The notes beneath the pieces were generated by a model. The model made no database searches and was not told the origin of the DNA. It saw only the letters and a program-made list of their open reading frames with translations. This document shows, piece after piece, positions 63,101 to 64,000 of a stretch of DNA of 64,000 nt (its first letter is position 1; each line of letters opens with the position of its first letter). A program made the translations under genes and the position numbers. The stretch comes from Serinus canaria (Eukaryota > Chordata > Aves > Passeriformes > Fringillidae). The stretch spans positions 66,073,994 to 66,137,993 of the forward strand of contig NC_066316.1 in the NCBI RefSeq assembly GCF_022539315.1. Direction: 5' to 3'.

Positions 63101-64000
63101 GTGGGGGTCAGAGTGTTTGTTCAACTGTGTGCTTGATTGCTCTAGATGGCATGTAGGCTTCAGGGGAATGCCAAAGACATTCATAGCATGTTGGAAAGAA
63201 TTAATTTCTTCTTAATGGCAGCTATTCATATTCTGGAAACTGTGAGATTTTGATAATATGCTTCATCTACCCTTTGGTTTCTCCTAAAATATTATATAAT
63301 CTGCTGATATTGTTTGATACTACTTTGCCACCTCAGGAAATCAACCTTGACCAGAACAATTCACTGACATGATTTTTCTGTGGTATGATTGAAAACATAG
63401 AAGAAATAATTTTGTAAGCAGATACATGCTCAGAAAGGTGGTAGAATGTGTGTGGGCATGTGTGCTCATCAAGTCATGTCTCAGACACAAAACTGACAAG
63501 GAAAGTAGCAGGATCATAAAGATACATCAGGATTCTCAGCACTAATCATAACACTATAAAAAACCACTATGTTTATAATGATGTGGATCATGCTATGAGC
63601 AGTAGAGAAGAAAAGTGAACAACCGTAACCTTGATTTTATTCTATGATTGCCATCTGCTTTTCATGTTTTGCGGAATATTCTTCAGGATTAATGCTCTGT
63701 CTGGGTTTGGGTGAAGAGGGGGAAAAGTTCTTTTCAGTTTCATTCTGTCAACTTAATCTTCTTTCATATGGACATTGAAAAAAACCCTAGTTTTACAGAT
63801 ACTACTTTTTCTTATTAAGCATCTCCTATTAAATACATTAAAATAATTTCAGGAAACCTATTGGCTAAAGCAGACAGAACTCAAACTTGATGTAATTAAA
63901 CTATAGAAATCGAGTTCTGCTTTTTCTTTTTTGTGGAGAGATTCTAGTGCTATCACCTGAATAATAGCTTTCTAATCAGCCTTCTTCTGTCTGCTACCTT
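57141..64000. other. Unique non-coding sequence to window end
   Basis: No supported gene. A GC-richer stretch at about 57660-57960 gives overlapping frames on both strands. An open frame at 58976-59284 (102 codons) has a balanced composition but no domain I recognise. AT-rich low-complexity DNA lies at about 59719-59770. An 8-bp-arm palindrome lies near 57484-57502. No mobile element was recognised. Confidence 0.55.

Noticed and set aside
63698..63745. Another LTR-like start (TGTCTGGGTTTGGGTG)
   Set aside because: Too short a resemblance, and nothing downstream supports an LTR.
1..64000. tRNA, rRNA, CRISPR array or bacterial operon
   Set aside because: None of the conserved cores, spaced repeats or closely packed long reading frames is present on either strand.

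Overview
This 64 kb window looks like non-coding nuclear DNA from a bird, or less likely another sauropsid. The best evidence is a set of truncated, diverged CR1 LINE fragments. One begins with the CATAGAATCATAGA-type 3' terminus in reverse orientation at 17091. Two on the + strand (ending near 29996 and 46460) carry the usual CR1 3'-end wording. Two weaker minus-strand pieces lie at 33325-33430 and 56905-57140. The rest is AT-rich and CpG-poor by eye, with few recognisable repeats and many short microsatellites, which fits a compact avian genome. There is no sign of bacterial or viral organisation.

No protein-coding gene, tRNA, rRNA, CRISPR array or intact mobile element could be supported. 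The longest open frames (about 100-156 codons) are no longer than expected by chance in 64 kb. They have no recognisable domain and often overlap open frames in other registers. The window is best read as an intergenic gene desert or part of a very long intron. Spliced exons without recognisable homology cannot be excluded from sequence alone.

Layout: 1-11000 is unique AT-rich sequence with a few small tandem duplications. 11000-11500 holds T-rich and (GGTTT)n tracts. 11500-16400 is unique and includes a pyrimidine-rich stretch at about 15030-15660. 16412-16530 is a short CpG-dense, hairpin-rich patch abutting a (TTCC)n microsatellite. 17091-17483 is a CR1 fragment next to a (GATA)n(GA)n microsatellite. 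17500-29500 is unique, with a purine-rich strand at about 23480-24660. 29525-33430 holds two CR1 pieces. 35854-36843 holds a perfect palindrome, TTTA- and GT-rich repeats and a perfect 26-bp-arm hairpin. 36850-46240 is unique and includes a homeodomain-motif-rich candidate regulatory stretch near 42000. 46240-47025 holds a CR1 fragment and an A36 tract. 52858-52974 is a (TTTAT)n tract. 54290-54800 combines a POU/homeodomain motif cluster with interleaved inverted repeats. 56905-57140 is a probable CR1 fragment, followed by unique sequence to the end.

No convincing new biological system was found. The items most worth a second look are the CpG-dense hairpin patch (16412-16530), the two fold-back structures that look like template-switch mutations (36787-36843 and 54582-54639), and the candidate conserved regulatory elements near 54345, 42000 and 10000.
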